Assembly: GCA_026390165.1 (NCBI GenBank)
Contig: JAPLGM010000024.1
Span: 1-64,000 of the forward strand
Source: Campylobacterales bacterium
GTDB taxonomy: Bacteria > Campylobacterota > Campylobacteria > Campylobacterales > Sulfurimonadaceae
Reading direction: 5' to 3'
Length of the DNA: 64,000 nt
Below are positions 15,108-23,532 of this stretch, one piece after another; within the stretch, counting starts at the first letter, position 1; every line of letters starts with the position of its first letter. The position numbers and the translations under genes were made by a program. The notes under the pieces are model-generated. The model saw only the letters and a program-made list of their open reading frames with translations, had not been told where the DNA came from and did no database searches.

Positions 15108-15136
15108 TTGACGAAAAATATTATTTTATATATACT
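15108..15136 (+). promoter_or_regulatory. sigma-70 type promoter for the siroheme gene
   Basis: TTGACG at 15108-15113 and TATACT at 15131-15136 are separated by exactly 17 bases. The spacer is AT-rich. It points at the small frame at 15204 and the siroheme gene at 15244, leaving a leader of about 65 bases before the first ATG. Confidence 0.6.
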
Positions 15137-15203
15137 ACATGGTGTTTACTTAATCTTTATGACTACTATAGAGTTGTGTTACAATATATTAAAAGGATTT
15201 TGT

Positions 15204-15239
15204 ATGAGTAATTATTTAGCGTATTTGATGTGCAGTTAA
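15204..15239 (+). CDS. possible 11-residue leader peptide
   Basis: An ATG at 15204 preceded by AAAAGGATTTTGT encodes MSNYLAYLMCS and stops five bases before the siroheme gene start. The siroheme ATG has no obvious ribosome-binding site of its own, so its translation may depend on this peptide. A Cys near the stop would suit a sulfur-linked control, but that is inference. It is too short to prove by sequence alone. Confidence 0.4.
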   Translation: MSNYLAYLMCS

Positions 15240-15243
15240 ACCT

Positions 15244-15807
15244 ATGGCACTTTTTCCCATGTTCATTGATCTAAACGATAAAGATATTTTGGTGATTGGT
15301 GCAGGTGAGGTTGCGTTGCGCAAGATCGAGCAGCTGATAAAGTTCAAGCCACGTTTGACGGTGATTGCCCCTGAAATGCACCATGAAATCGTAACCCTTG
15401 CCGAGGAATATACGATAACTCTTCTCCAACGACCCTATGTCATTGAGGATTTAAAGGATCGATTTATGGTTATCGGTGCATTGGATGATTTGGAGGAACA
15501 AGTAAAAATTTATAATCTCTGTATGGCAATGAAAATAGCTGTTAATTGTGTCGATTCTCCCGCGTTGTGCAGTTTTATTTTTCCAGCTCTTATCGTGGAG
15601 GGGGATTTGTGTGTGGGGATCAATACCTCTGGACGTGCACCTGCGGTGAGTTCGGCATTGCGCAAGTATCTAACGTCCTTGCTTCCACAAGGGATAAAAG
15701 AGTTGATTGACCGTGTCCATACGATTCGTCAAAATGAGCCCGTAGGGAGAGAGCGTAAGGAGAAAATTATCGAGATATGTCAAAATTTTTTCACCCGAGA
15801 GGGGTGA
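15244..15807 (+). CDS. precorrin-2 dehydrogenase / sirohydrochlorin ferrochelatase
   Basis: The 187 residues correspond to the N-terminal module of CysG and to yeast Met8: FPMFIDLNDKDILVIGAGEVALRK with the NAD-binding Gly motif (about 5-28), then NCVDSPALCSFIFPALI (about 99-115) and NTSGRAPAVSSALRK (about 125-139). It oxidises precorrin-2 and probably inserts iron to give siroheme, the cofactor of assimilatory nitrite and sulfite reductases. No uroporphyrinogen methyltransferase domain is fused. Its position beside the nitrate uptake cluster fits a need for siroheme. It converges on the porin gene with five bases between the stop codons. Confidence 0.88.
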   Translation: MALFPMFIDLNDKDILVIGAGEVALRKIEQLIKFKPRLTVIAPEMHHEIVTLAEEYTITLLQRPYVIEDLKDRFMVIGALDDLEEQVKIYNLCMAMKIAVNCVDSPALCSFIFPALIVEGDLCVGINTSGRAPAVSSALRKYLTSLLPQGIKELIDRVHTIRQNEPVGRERKEKIIEICQNFFTREG

Positions 15808-15808
15808 A
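15790..15808. terminator. hairpin between convergent genes
   Basis: TTCACCC and GGGTGAA form a 7-base stem around GAGAG, covering the siroheme gene stop codon and lying just before the porin stop. On the minus strand it is followed by A and T runs, so it may serve the porin transcript, but the signal is modest. Confidence 0.4.
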
Positions 15809-15812
15809 GAGG

Positions 15813-17045
15813 CTAGAATTTATAATCAAGTTGGAACCAAACTTTAGTAACGTCTTTGTTAAACGTTGCAACATCACCCGCTTTAAAATAGGCAGCTTTT
15901 GCAAGAGCGCTTAACCCTTTTACATTAGGAATCGCATTGGTATAAAGGGCATCCCACTCTGTTCCAAGATCGCTTTTACTGCCCATAGCAACATCGGTGG
16001 TAAAATCGTGATAAACAACCATCGCTTTACCATAACCTGCTGTAGTATAACCGAGGGTTGCACTTGCATCGCACAATCCCCCTTTTGGAGTAGTGAGGAA
16101 TTTATCCGCCCATCCGTTGAAAGCGTGTAAGGTTGCTAATGGTGTTTGGAAAGCTGTTTTTCCATCTGCTCCTGTTGTTCCGCTAAGAACTTCATATCCT
16201 CCGCCAAGTAGAACTCCGCTGATATTGGCAAGGAGATCGAGGTTGTAATAATAGGCATCAGCTTGAACATTTTTTGCTCCTCCTGACGTATCCAATGAGG
16301 CATCCCCTTGTGAAGCATACTCTGCACGATAACCAATCTTAGCACTGCTAAGTGGAACATCACCTGTCAATGCCAAACCTGCTGTGTCCGCAAATGATGA
16401 GAGGATATAATCGTAACCTGTGACGGTAAGCATCGAATTTGCTTTATACGCAGCGTGCAATACGACTGAGTTAGTATCTGAAGTTGGGAGGTCTTTAATA
16501 GAATTAACACCCCATACATATCCGCCGATAAGGGTAAGGTTTTCAATGCTGTTATTGACAACTATTGCCGAATCAAAGCTTTGAGGCATTTGACGCCAAT
16601 CGACAGCACCGATAAAACGTTGATTATCAAGATTGATAAGTTGACGACCTGCTTTGAGTGTTGTTGCCCCATTCTTATATTGGATATACCCTTGGGTAAA
16701 GCGGGTTTGTACGGGATCGACAACCGTTTGATAACCTGTTTGACCATTGGCGGTACTATTATAGCTTTGACCCCCGATAGCTTGTACTGTCGTTGCATCC
16801 GCTTTCATAGAGAGACCCTCTACCCCTGCTATGTCAGCAGCGATACCGATAGTGGCACGGATTGTCATTGCATTGGCATCTTTAATGGTTTGATCTTGAA
16901 CTCCAACGTTCTCATAACGGGCACGCACTTCGCCATTGGCTTTGACGTTAGTAAAAAGAGAAATACCCTCATCGGCGCTAAGGGTTGTCGTGAATGTAAT
17001 AGCTATTGAGAGAATAGCAACGGCTGATAACGTGATTTTTTTCAT
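15813..17045 (-). CDS. outer membrane porin of the nitrate cluster
   Basis: The 410 residues start with a Sec signal peptide (about 1-24, cut near LSA-DE) and continue as an alternating beta pattern ending in WFQLDYKF with terminal Phe, typical of a 16-18-strand barrel. The motifs GEVRARYENV and LKAGRQLINLDNQRFIG resemble Campylobacterota OprD/alginate-export-like porins. It follows nrtD by 16 bases on the same strand, so it probably lets nitrate or another small anion through the outer membrane. The specificity is inferred from position only. Confidence 0.8.
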   Translation of the reverse strand: MKKITLSAVAILSIAITFTTTLSADEGISLFTNVKANGEVRARYENVGVQDQTIKDANAMTIRATIGIAADIAGVEGLSMKADATTVQAIGGQSYNSTANGQTGYQTVVDPVQTRFTQGYIQYKNGATTLKAGRQLINLDNQRFIGAVDWRQMPQSFDSAIVVNNSIENLTLIGGYVWGVNSIKDLPTSDTNSVVLHAAYKANSMLTVTGYDYILSSFADTAGLALTGDVPLSSAKIGYRAEYASQGDASLDTSGGAKNVQADAYYYNLDLLANISGVLLGGGYEVLSGTTGADGKTAFQTPLATLHAFNGWADKFLTTPKGGLCDASATLGYTTAGYGKAMVVYHDFTTDVAMGSKSDLGTEWDALYTNAIPNVKGLSALAKAAYFKAGDVATFNKDVTKVWFQLDYKF

Positions 17046-17061
17046 TTATAGATCCTTTTTT

Positions 17062-17859
17062 TTAATCGTCGTGCTTAGCAAATTTAGAGTAAAGAAACTC
17101 AACAATCGCTCCACGACACCGTAGATATTCTTCGTTGTGCTGTAGGGTAAGACGTTCTCGCGGACGGGGAAGATTCACTTCTAATATCTCACCGATGGTA
17201 GCTTCGGGTCCATTGGTCATCATAATGACACGGTCGCTTAATAAGACCGCTTCATCGACATCGTGGGTAATGATGATAACGGTGTTCCCTGTTTGCATCT
17301 GTATGCGCATCAAATGATCTTGTAAATTAGCGCGTGTCAGAGAATCGAGTGCTCCGAACGGCTCATCCATCAACAGCACTTTTGGCTCGATAGAGAGGGC
17401 TCGTGCGATTCCGACACGCTGCTTCATCCCTCCGCTGATTTCAGCCGGATATTTGTCTTTGGCGTGATCGAGATTGACGAGATTGATATATTTCATTACA
17501 TGCTCACGCACCTCTTTAGCATCGAAATCTTTTTTTACTTTTTTGACGGCCATTTCGATGTTTTGGTAGACATTTAGCCACGGCAACAGCGAATGGTTTT
17601 GAAACACCACCGCACGCTCAGGTCCTGGCGCATTGATCTCACGCTCTTCAAGTAAGATAACGCCGTTGGAGATCGTATCCAGACCTGCGATGAGGTTGAG
17701 AATCGTCGATTTACCGCATCCGGAGTGACCGATGATGGAAACAATCTCATTTTCACGGATTTCGAGTTTTATATCACGCAATGCGACGTACTCTTTTCCT
17801 TTACCCAGTGGAAAAATTTTATCGACATGATCGATATTTAAAAAGGGTTTTGCACTCAT
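17062..17859 (-). CDS. nrtD: nitrate ABC transporter ATP-binding protein
   Basis: The 265-residue ABC ATPase has Walker A GHSGCGKST (about 43-51), Q-loop VFQNHSLLPWLN, signature ISGGMKQRVGIARAL, Walker B VLLMDEPFGALD and switch His IITHDVDEA. The LLPW sequence and the C-terminal PRPRERL are usual in the nitrate/sulfonate/taurine group. It overlaps the permease gene by four bases. Together with the NrtA-type binding protein the nitrate assignment is favoured over sulfonate. Confidence 0.87.
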   Translation of the reverse strand: MSAKPFLNIDHVDKIFPLGKGKEYVALRDIKLEIRENEIVSIIGHSGCGKSTILNLIAGLDTISNGVILLEEREINAPGPERAVVFQNHSLLPWLNVYQNIEMAVKKVKKDFDAKEVREHVMKYINLVNLDHAKDKYPAEISGGMKQRVGIARALSIEPKVLLMDEPFGALDSLTRANLQDHLMRIQMQTGNTVIIITHDVDEAVLLSDRVIMMTNGPEATIGEILEVNLPRPRERLTLQHNEEYLRCRGAIVEFLYSKFAKHDD

Positions 17860-18638
17860 ACGCGACCTCGCTTGCGGTAATCAAAATGATCGGCGATAAA
17901 GCCCATGATGGTGTCGAGGATATACCCGACTACACCGATGAGGATGATACCGATGATAATATGGGAATAGTTGAGATTGTTATACTCATCCCAAATCCAA
18001 AATCCAATCCCTAAACCGCCCGTTAGCATTTCAGCTGCGACGATGACCAGCCATGCGATTCCAAGTGAGAGACGCATTCCTGTAAAGATAAAGGGTACGG
18101 CTACGGGGAGAATGATTTGAAACACTCTCTCAAACGCCGTGAGTTGTAACACTTTGGCAACGTTGAGATAATCCTCACTGACACTGCGTACTCCCAAAGC
18201 CGTATTAATGATAATAGGCCAAATAGAAGTGATAAAGATGACGAAAATTGCCGTCATATCCACATCTTTGAAGACAAAGAGTGCCAATGGCAACCACGCA
18301 AGCGGTGACACGGGTTTTAAAATCTGGATGTACGGATTAAAAGCCGTTTGTGCTGCTTTGGACATTCCAATAAGCAGTCCAACAGGGACACCTACCGCAA
18401 TCGCCAGTGCAAATCCGCCAAATACCCGTTTGAGTGAACTCATAAGTTGCAACGCAATTCCCTGATCTCCGGCTCCATTGTCATAGAGTGGATCAGAGAG
18501 AACGATGAGCAATTCGCTCCATGTCTCCATAGGGGTTGGGAATCCTGGAATTTTAATCGCAACGGTTGACCATACAGCAATAAGGACACCAAAGAGCAAT
18601 GCTGGAAGTGCTACGGTGTTAATTGTTTTTAAGAGCAT
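17856..18638 (-). CDS. nrtB: nitrate ABC transporter permease
   Basis: The 260-residue integral membrane protein has about six hydrophobic helices and a BPD-type permease loop (about 150-185) in which the expected EAA region appears as AKVLQLTAFERVFQIILP. It forms the inner-membrane channel for the NrtA-delivered substrate. It lies 12 bases after nrtA and overlaps nrtD by four bases, a compact operon. The family includes sulfonate and taurine permeases; the neighbours make nitrate most likely. Confidence 0.87.
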   Translation of the reverse strand: MLLKTINTVALPALLFGVLIAVWSTVAIKIPGFPTPMETWSELLIVLSDPLYDNGAGDQGIALQLMSSLKRVFGGFALAIAVGVPVGLLIGMSKAAQTAFNPYIQILKPVSPLAWLPLALFVFKDVDMTAIFVIFITSIWPIIINTALGVRSVSEDYLNVAKVLQLTAFERVFQIILPVAVPFIFTGMRLSLGIAWLVIVAAEMLTGGLGIGFWIWDEYNNLNYSHIIIGIILIGVVGYILDTIMGFIADHFDYRKRGRV

Positions 18639-18650
18639 AGATGCCTCCTT

Positions 18651-19943
18651 TTATTTCACTGTCCATTTATTCACTTTAGCCAGTGCTTCTTTGGTTATTT
18701 TTGGATGTTTAATCGGGGCGTTATAGATGTAATCAACCGCTTTGTTGGGATCAAATATTGACCCGTCGATAAATTTATTGCCCGCAGATTTACCTTCAAT
18801 TTTCCATGGCGTTGCAGGAAGAGAATATTTAACCTCTTTGGCCGCAGTAGCAAACAAATCAGGACGATAAACGCTCTCTACCGTTTTCTTCATATCGATG
18901 GGATGATCGAGCTGTCCCCAGCGAACCATTTGCGTCACTTGCCACATTCCGTGAGTGTAATACGGATAGAGGGCTTGTTTTTTACCGAATACATTAAATT
19001 GAGGCATTGCGGTATTGACTCCATTTGTATACATGTAGGTACCTGTCATAGAGTTGTCAATAACATCTTTTGGGGCATTAACGTAGGATTTAGACGACAA
19101 AATTACGGATGCTTCTTTGCGGTTTTCCCATGATGCATCAAGCCACATTCCCGCCTCAATAACGGCTTCGATCATCTGTTTGGTTGTTTCAGGATATTTA
19201 TCTGCAAACTCTTTTTGGACGCCTAAAACTTTTTCAGGACCATTTTCCCAGAGTTGATACCCCGTGACAATTACTTTTCCAATATTGCCCATAACAGCGC
19301 GTTGTCCCCAAGGCTCACCGACACAATATCCATCGATATTACCCGCCGTCATATTGGCAACCATTTGGGGTGGGGGAACAACTTTGAGAGCGACATCGGT
19401 ATCGGGATCAACACCCCCTGCTGCCATCCAAAATCTTAGATGATAGTTGTGTGTACCCGTAGGAAATGTCATTCCAAACTCAGGAACTCCCATGGTTTTG
19501 CTTGCGATCACTTTTTTAAGAGCTACGGCAGACCCCTTTTTTGTAGCGACAGGATCGGCTGCCATCATGGCATCGTACATCTTGTTTGATACCGTAATCG
19601 CATCCCCATTTTGACCCAGTGCCATAAGGGCGACCATATTTTTTTGGGTACTTCCCACCCCTAGTGTTGAGGCAATCGGCATTGCGGCAAGCATGTGTGA
19701 CGCATCGAGTTCACCTACCGTCATTTTGTCACGAACATTTGCCCATGAAGCCTCTTTACTTAGCTCTACATTGAGACCATGTTTGGTAAAGAACCCTTTC
19801 TCTTTAGCGATAACGAGTGCCGCACAATCGGTCAATGGGATAAACCCAATTTTGAGATCTTTTTTTTCAACGGCCGCCATCGCAATAGATGCAGCAAGAG
19901 AGAGTAATAACGCACTTTTTCCTAAGAAATTTAAACCTTTCAT
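18651..19943 (-). CDS. nrtA: nitrate-binding protein (NrtA/CmpA family)
   Basis: The 430 residues start with a Sec signal peptide (about 1-23, ASIAMAA-VE) without a lipobox Cys, so the protein should be free in the periplasm. The NrtA/CmpA hallmarks follow: KIGFIPLTDCAALVIAKEKG, TMGVPEFGMTFPTGTHNYHLRFW, NIDGYCVGEPWGQRAV and YYTHGMWQVTQMVRWGQL. This family binds nitrate/nitrite or bicarbonate. The co-location with narK, a PP2C-kinase fusion and a siroheme gene supports nitrate. Its promoter region shares two dyad elements with narK. Confidence 0.9.
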   Translation of the reverse strand: MKGLNFLGKSALLLSLAASIAMAAVEKKDLKIGFIPLTDCAALVIAKEKGFFTKHGLNVELSKEASWANVRDKMTVGELDASHMLAAMPIASTLGVGSTQKNMVALMALGQNGDAITVSNKMYDAMMAADPVATKKGSAVALKKVIASKTMGVPEFGMTFPTGTHNYHLRFWMAAGGVDPDTDVALKVVPPPQMVANMTAGNIDGYCVGEPWGQRAVMGNIGKVIVTGYQLWENGPEKVLGVQKEFADKYPETTKQMIEAVIEAGMWLDASWENRKEASVILSSKSYVNAPKDVIDNSMTGTYMYTNGVNTAMPQFNVFGKKQALYPYYTHGMWQVTQMVRWGQLDHPIDMKKTVESVYRPDLFATAAKEVKYSLPATPWKIEGKSAGNKFIDGSIFDPNKAVDYIYNAPIKHPKITKEALAKVNKWTVK

Positions 19944-19958
19944 TTGAAAGCCCCTTAA

Positions 19959-20034
19959 TCAGATTTTTTTATCTGAAATAATTATAGGGGATAAAAGTAT
20001 ATAAATAACCAATAATATGATTAAAAAATAAGCA
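19959..20034 (-). promoter_or_regulatory. nrtA promoter with two dyad elements
   Basis: On the minus strand TATAAT (19981-19986) is a good -10. Thirty-one bases further upstream is the dyad TGATTA-N5-TAAGCA (20018-20034), an activator-like position. Downstream, around the expected transcription start, is the perfect dyad TCAGAT-N6-ATCTGA (19959-19976), a repressor-like position. Both elements recur at narK. No good -35 hexamer is present, which fits activator dependence. Confidence 0.6.
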
Positions 20035-20040
20035 ATTTGA

Positions 20041-20466
20041 TTAAATTCGTTTAATTTTACGGTGAAGTACATCATCGGTGATTTCACTTAAACGCATCGC
20101 GTGATACATGAGCAGCATCTCTTGCCGCCATACATCCCATTGGGCATGAAGGGCACACGGTGTTTCAGCTTCACAATCGCCAATCCCAAGGACGCAGGCA
20201 TCGAAAAAAGCACTGCCATCCACAGCGTCAATGATGGAGAGGAGGGTGATGTCGGATGCACTTTGCGCGAGAGCAACCCCTCCCGACGCACCGCGCTGTG
20301 AGATCAAAATCCCAGCATGAACGAGTTTTTGAAGCGACTTTGCCATAAAATGAAAGGGCAATTCCAATGACTCACTAATCTCTTGTATCCGATGGAATTC
20401 CCCCTTTGGTTTGGTTGAGAGCCATACGGCGGCGCGGATTGTGTCTTGGCAAGCGGAGGTGAGCAT
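20041..20466 (-). CDS. Rrf2-family regulator with Fe-S type cysteines
   Basis: The 141 residues have an N-terminal winged helix (about 1-75: IQEISESLELPFHFMAKSLQKL and GILISQRGASGGVAL) as in NsrR, IscR and RirA. Three cysteines, C91, C98 and C104, in ACVLGIGDCEAETPC lie where IscR and NsrR bind their [2Fe-2S] or [4Fe-4S] cluster. NsrR-type proteins sense nitric oxide and IscR-type proteins sense cluster supply. Lying next to nitrate uptake genes it may control the nearby promoters, with the +1 dyads as candidate operators. It follows the kinase gene by nine bases. Confidence 0.85.
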   Translation of the reverse strand: MLTSACQDTIRAAVWLSTKPKGEFHRIQEISESLELPFHFMAKSLQKLVHAGILISQRGASGGVALAQSASDITLLSIIDAVDGSAFFDACVLGIGDCEAETPCALHAQWDVWRQEMLLMYHAMRLSEITDDVLHRKIKRI

Positions 20467-20475
20467 GAAAAACCT

Positions 20476-22116
20476 TTATTTGGTAACGTAAAGATAAAAA
20501 GTGATAACTTCAATGATAAACAGAAGTATAAACCCTATTTTATAAAAAGTTGCGGGAGAGCGTTCGATGAGGGGGATTCCTTTAGTAAAATAGGGTTTTA
20601 CTTTTTCGGGTGCTTTAAGTTCGTAGAAAAATTCGGAATAGTGGGTGTAACGCTCGTTCGGATTTATGGCAATGGCGTGCATAATGATGGAGTCCAACCA
20701 TAAGGGGATATTGCTATTGAGTTTTACGGGTCGTTTGGGTGTTTTAAAGGTCGGTGTTTGAAACGGCTCGATTTCGCCGTAAGGGAGAACCCCTGTGAGT
20801 GCCCAGTACAATGTCACCCCGATGGAGAAAATTTCACTCGATTCGTTAATGATCCCCCCCGTAAAACGCTCAGGGGCAAGATAGCTAGGGGTTCCTGCAC
20901 GAGAATTAGATGAAAAAATCTCGACGATGGAGCCAAAATCGACCATCTTAAAATCAACCCCTGCCTCCCCCACTTTTTTCGTGACGAGGATATTCTCCGG
21001 TTTGATATCTCCGTGGGTCAGCCCCAAATGGAGCAAATGGGCTTCAGCTTTGTGTAAGAACTTTCCTAGCTCTATCGCCGTATCGATGGAGAGGGTTCGG
21101 TTTTTGAGATAATCACGCAGATTAATCCCCTCGACACGCTCCATCATATAATAACGCATTGTTCGATCCTCTGGAACCCATGCGTGACCAAACGCTTTGT
21201 GGGTCACTTGTTTGGCAGTCCATGCCTCACGGACAAACGCATCAAGGGCATCGGGATTATCGGCGGACATGGGAAATTTCATGACAAAAGTCTCATCATC
21301 TTTCCTAACGTTCCAAATACGACGGTGTTCCATCAAAGGGGAGATGAGGGTATACCCATCAATTATCTCCCCTTCATACAGTGTTTCAGGGATAGGTAAA
21401 GGGGTGTTTTTAATCGCATGGAGAGGATCGAGCCCTTCGATGTGGAAGATTTGCAAGCTCATATCGTCACGCTCTTCAGACTTGGTATTTTGAGAGAGGT
21501 GTGAAAGGATACTTTTGGCTCCCAACCCTTTTTGGACAAGTTCCATAAACTCGGAGTTATTGGTGAGAGTATACACACCGTCACTGCAAAGGATGAGCGT
21601 ATCCCCCAGCTGAACAGGGGTTGTGGTAATGGTAAATTCAACATTTTCCGATAAACCGCACGCTACGGTGAGAACATGAGACATATACGCATCATCCATC
21701 GTATGATCGGTAGTGAGCTGTCGGACCTCTCTCTCTTTGGTGAGGAGATAGATACGTGAATCACCGAGATTGAGAGTGTAGAGATTCTCCCCCTCAATGA
21801 CGGCGAGACAAAGGGTAGTCAGAAGTTCGATCCTCTGATACTGAGACATTGACTCTTTGAAGAGGAGGCTGTTGATGTGGCGGGTAAAGAGCTCCATCGT
21901 TTTAGGTATATCCCACGCTTTGGGACGGATTTTGAACTGATCGATGAAGAATTTTACCGTTTGACGTGCCGCACTCCCCCCCCGTTTCGCACTTCCGACT
22001 CCATCGCACAGTACACTGACAAATAACGTATTGTCGATGATGGTGTAACCACACGCATCATCCCCACTTGAGTTGGGTTTGGGCAAGAGAGCTTCGGAAG
22101 ATTGAAGTTGAAGCAT
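20476..22116 (-). CDS. PP2C phosphatase - Ser/Thr kinase fusion with C-terminal anchor
   Basis: The start is the ATG at 22114-22116, two bases after the narK stop, with GGAGG ahead; a longer frame runs into narK. The 546 residues hold a PP2C domain (about 10-230: CDGVGSA, LGDSRIYLL, LCSDGVYTL). A eukaryotic-type kinase domain follows (about 255-505), with catalytic HGDIKPEN, metal-binding DFGS and GTPSYLAPERF. A C-terminal membrane helix ends the protein (FILLFIIEVITFYLY). This fusion is known from nitrate assimilation clusters of proteobacteria, though its substrate is not established to my knowledge. It probably tunes transport or reductase activity after translation. Confidence 0.88.
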   Translation of the reverse strand: MLQLQSSEALLPKPNSSGDDACGYTIIDNTLFVSVLCDGVGSAKRGGSAARQTVKFFIDQFKIRPKAWDIPKTMELFTRHINSLLFKESMSQYQRIELLTTLCLAVIEGENLYTLNLGDSRIYLLTKEREVRQLTTDHTMDDAYMSHVLTVACGLSENVEFTITTTPVQLGDTLILCSDGVYTLTNNSEFMELVQKGLGAKSILSHLSQNTKSEERDDMSLQIFHIEGLDPLHAIKNTPLPIPETLYEGEIIDGYTLISPLMEHRRIWNVRKDDETFVMKFPMSADNPDALDAFVREAWTAKQVTHKAFGHAWVPEDRTMRYYMMERVEGINLRDYLKNRTLSIDTAIELGKFLHKAEAHLLHLGLTHGDIKPENILVTKKVGEAGVDFKMVDFGSIVEIFSSNSRAGTPSYLAPERFTGGIINESSEIFSIGVTLYWALTGVLPYGEIEPFQTPTFKTPKRPVKLNSNIPLWLDSIIMHAIAINPNERYTHYSEFFYELKAPEKVKPYFTKGIPLIERSPATFYKIGFILLFIIEVITFYLYVTK

Positions 22117-22118
22117 GG

Positions 22119-23396
22119 TTAAATTTTTCCTCCAGACACAGCACCCCATGTCGTTCTCCAACGGGTTTTGACCATCGAGATACCAAAGATGGCAAGCAGT
22201 ACAAATCCAGCAAAGATCAAGAATCCTGCACTGTAGCCATCAAATGCCCCTTGAGACCAACCGAATGTTTTGATAAGAGCTGTTCCGCCCAAACCGCCAG
22301 CCGCACCGATAAGTCCCGTCATGATACCAATATCTTTCCCAAAACGTTGCGGAACGAGTTGAAATACTGAACCGTTCGCCATCCCAAGATTCGCCATGAT
22401 GAGAAACATGACGGTAATTGCTACCCAAAACGGAAGGGAGATTAACGCCGTGATAAGGGATAGAAGTACAATACTGCCATAAAAGACATAAAGCGATTTG
22501 ATCCCCCCCATTTTGTCGGCAATGGCACCACCAACAGGACGAAGCACTGCCCCTGCAAAGATACAAAGGGCTCCAAAATAGCCTGCCATTACTTTGACAT
22601 TATCTTCATTCAAAAAGTCCAGACCGATAGCCGACATATCGGCTTGGTACGTGTTCATCAAATAGACTTTCATATAGTTGGCAAACCCGACGAATCCGCC
22701 GAACGAGACGGCATAAAAGAGGTTGAACCACCACGTATCTTTGTCACGGAAAAGTTTCATGTAATCGCTTAGTTTTTTTGGATTTGCGGTATAGACACTT
22801 GCAGGGGCATCTTTAGCCAAAAACATGTACGCAATGAAGATAATAGTGGATAACACAGCACCTACGAGAAAGACGGAGGGCCATCCCCACACTTGTGCGA
22901 TTTTAGGGGCAAACAAAAAGTCGATGACGACGCCGATATTTCCCGCACCCGCGATCCCCAAAACAACCCCTTGAAGACGTGGCGGATACCATTGACCCGC
23001 TTGCGGCAGTGCGACAGCAAAGGATGCTCCGCCAAACCCAAGCCCAAGGGCAACCCATAACAATTGATTATAGGTGATCGCATCCGACTGTACGAACGCA
23101 AAAAAGAGGGTGGCAATAACAATCGCTTGCGAAACAAGGGCGGTCTTTTTCGGCCCGAATTTATCAACAAAGAATCCAAGGAGTATACGCAACAAGGCAC
23201 CTGATAGTATGGGTAATGCCAGCAGGGATGCCATTTGCGAATCGTTGAGAGCATTTCCAGCTTTTGTGAGCGTTTCATTAATCTCCGTAGCCAATGGCCC
23301 TAGCATTGTCCACATCATAAAACTAAAGTCGAAATAGAGGAATGCTGCCAGCAGTGACGGCCAGTGCCCCTCTTTTTTTAATTCACCGAATTTCAT
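22119..23396 (-). CDS. narK: NarK-type nitrate/nitrite transporter (MFS)
   Basis: The 425 residues form about twelve membrane helices in the NarK/NasA group. It has FDFSFMMWTMLGPLA in helix 1, RILLGFFVDKFGPKK after helix 2, GLGFGGASFAVALPQAGQWYPP in the first nitrate signature region and GAAGGLGGTALI in the second. It exchanges or symports nitrate and nitrite across the inner membrane. It is the first gene of a narK-kinase-rrf2 unit and its promoter carries the same elements as nrtA. Having both an ABC importer and NarK suggests uptake over a wide nitrate range. Confidence 0.9.
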   Translation of the reverse strand: MKFGELKKEGHWPSLLAAFLYFDFSFMMWTMLGPLATEINETLTKAGNALNDSQMASLLALPILSGALLRILLGFFVDKFGPKKTALVSQAIVIATLFFAFVQSDAITYNQLLWVALGLGFGGASFAVALPQAGQWYPPRLQGVVLGIAGAGNIGVVIDFLFAPKIAQVWGWPSVFLVGAVLSTIIFIAYMFLAKDAPASVYTANPKKLSDYMKLFRDKDTWWFNLFYAVSFGGFVGFANYMKVYLMNTYQADMSAIGLDFLNEDNVKVMAGYFGALCIFAGAVLRPVGGAIADKMGGIKSLYVFYGSIVLLSLITALISLPFWVAITVMFLIMANLGMANGSVFQLVPQRFGKDIGIMTGLIGAAGGLGGTALIKTFGWSQGAFDGYSAGFLIFAGFVLLAIFGISMVKTRWRTTWGAVSGGKI

Positions 23397-23410
23397 CGCT
23401 AACCCCTAAA

Positions 23411-23486
23411 GAAGATTTTTTTGTCTGAATAATTGTAGCGACAAAAGAGAGAGAATGAGTACAGAATAGTGATTAAAAAATAAGCA
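23411..23486 (-). promoter_or_regulatory. narK promoter with the same two elements as nrtA
   Basis: The -10 is TACAAT (23432-23437 on the minus strand). The 17-base dyad TGATTA-N5-TAAGCA is at 23470-23486, identical to the nrtA copy and 32 bases upstream of the -10 (31 at nrtA). The +1-region dyad is weaker here, GAAGAT-N6-GTCTGA at 23411-23428. No -35 hexamer is evident. Confidence 0.6.
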
Positions 23487-23532
23487 GACAATCTTAACGA
23501 AGTCAGCTTCTTTTTTTAGCCCACGGATGAAT

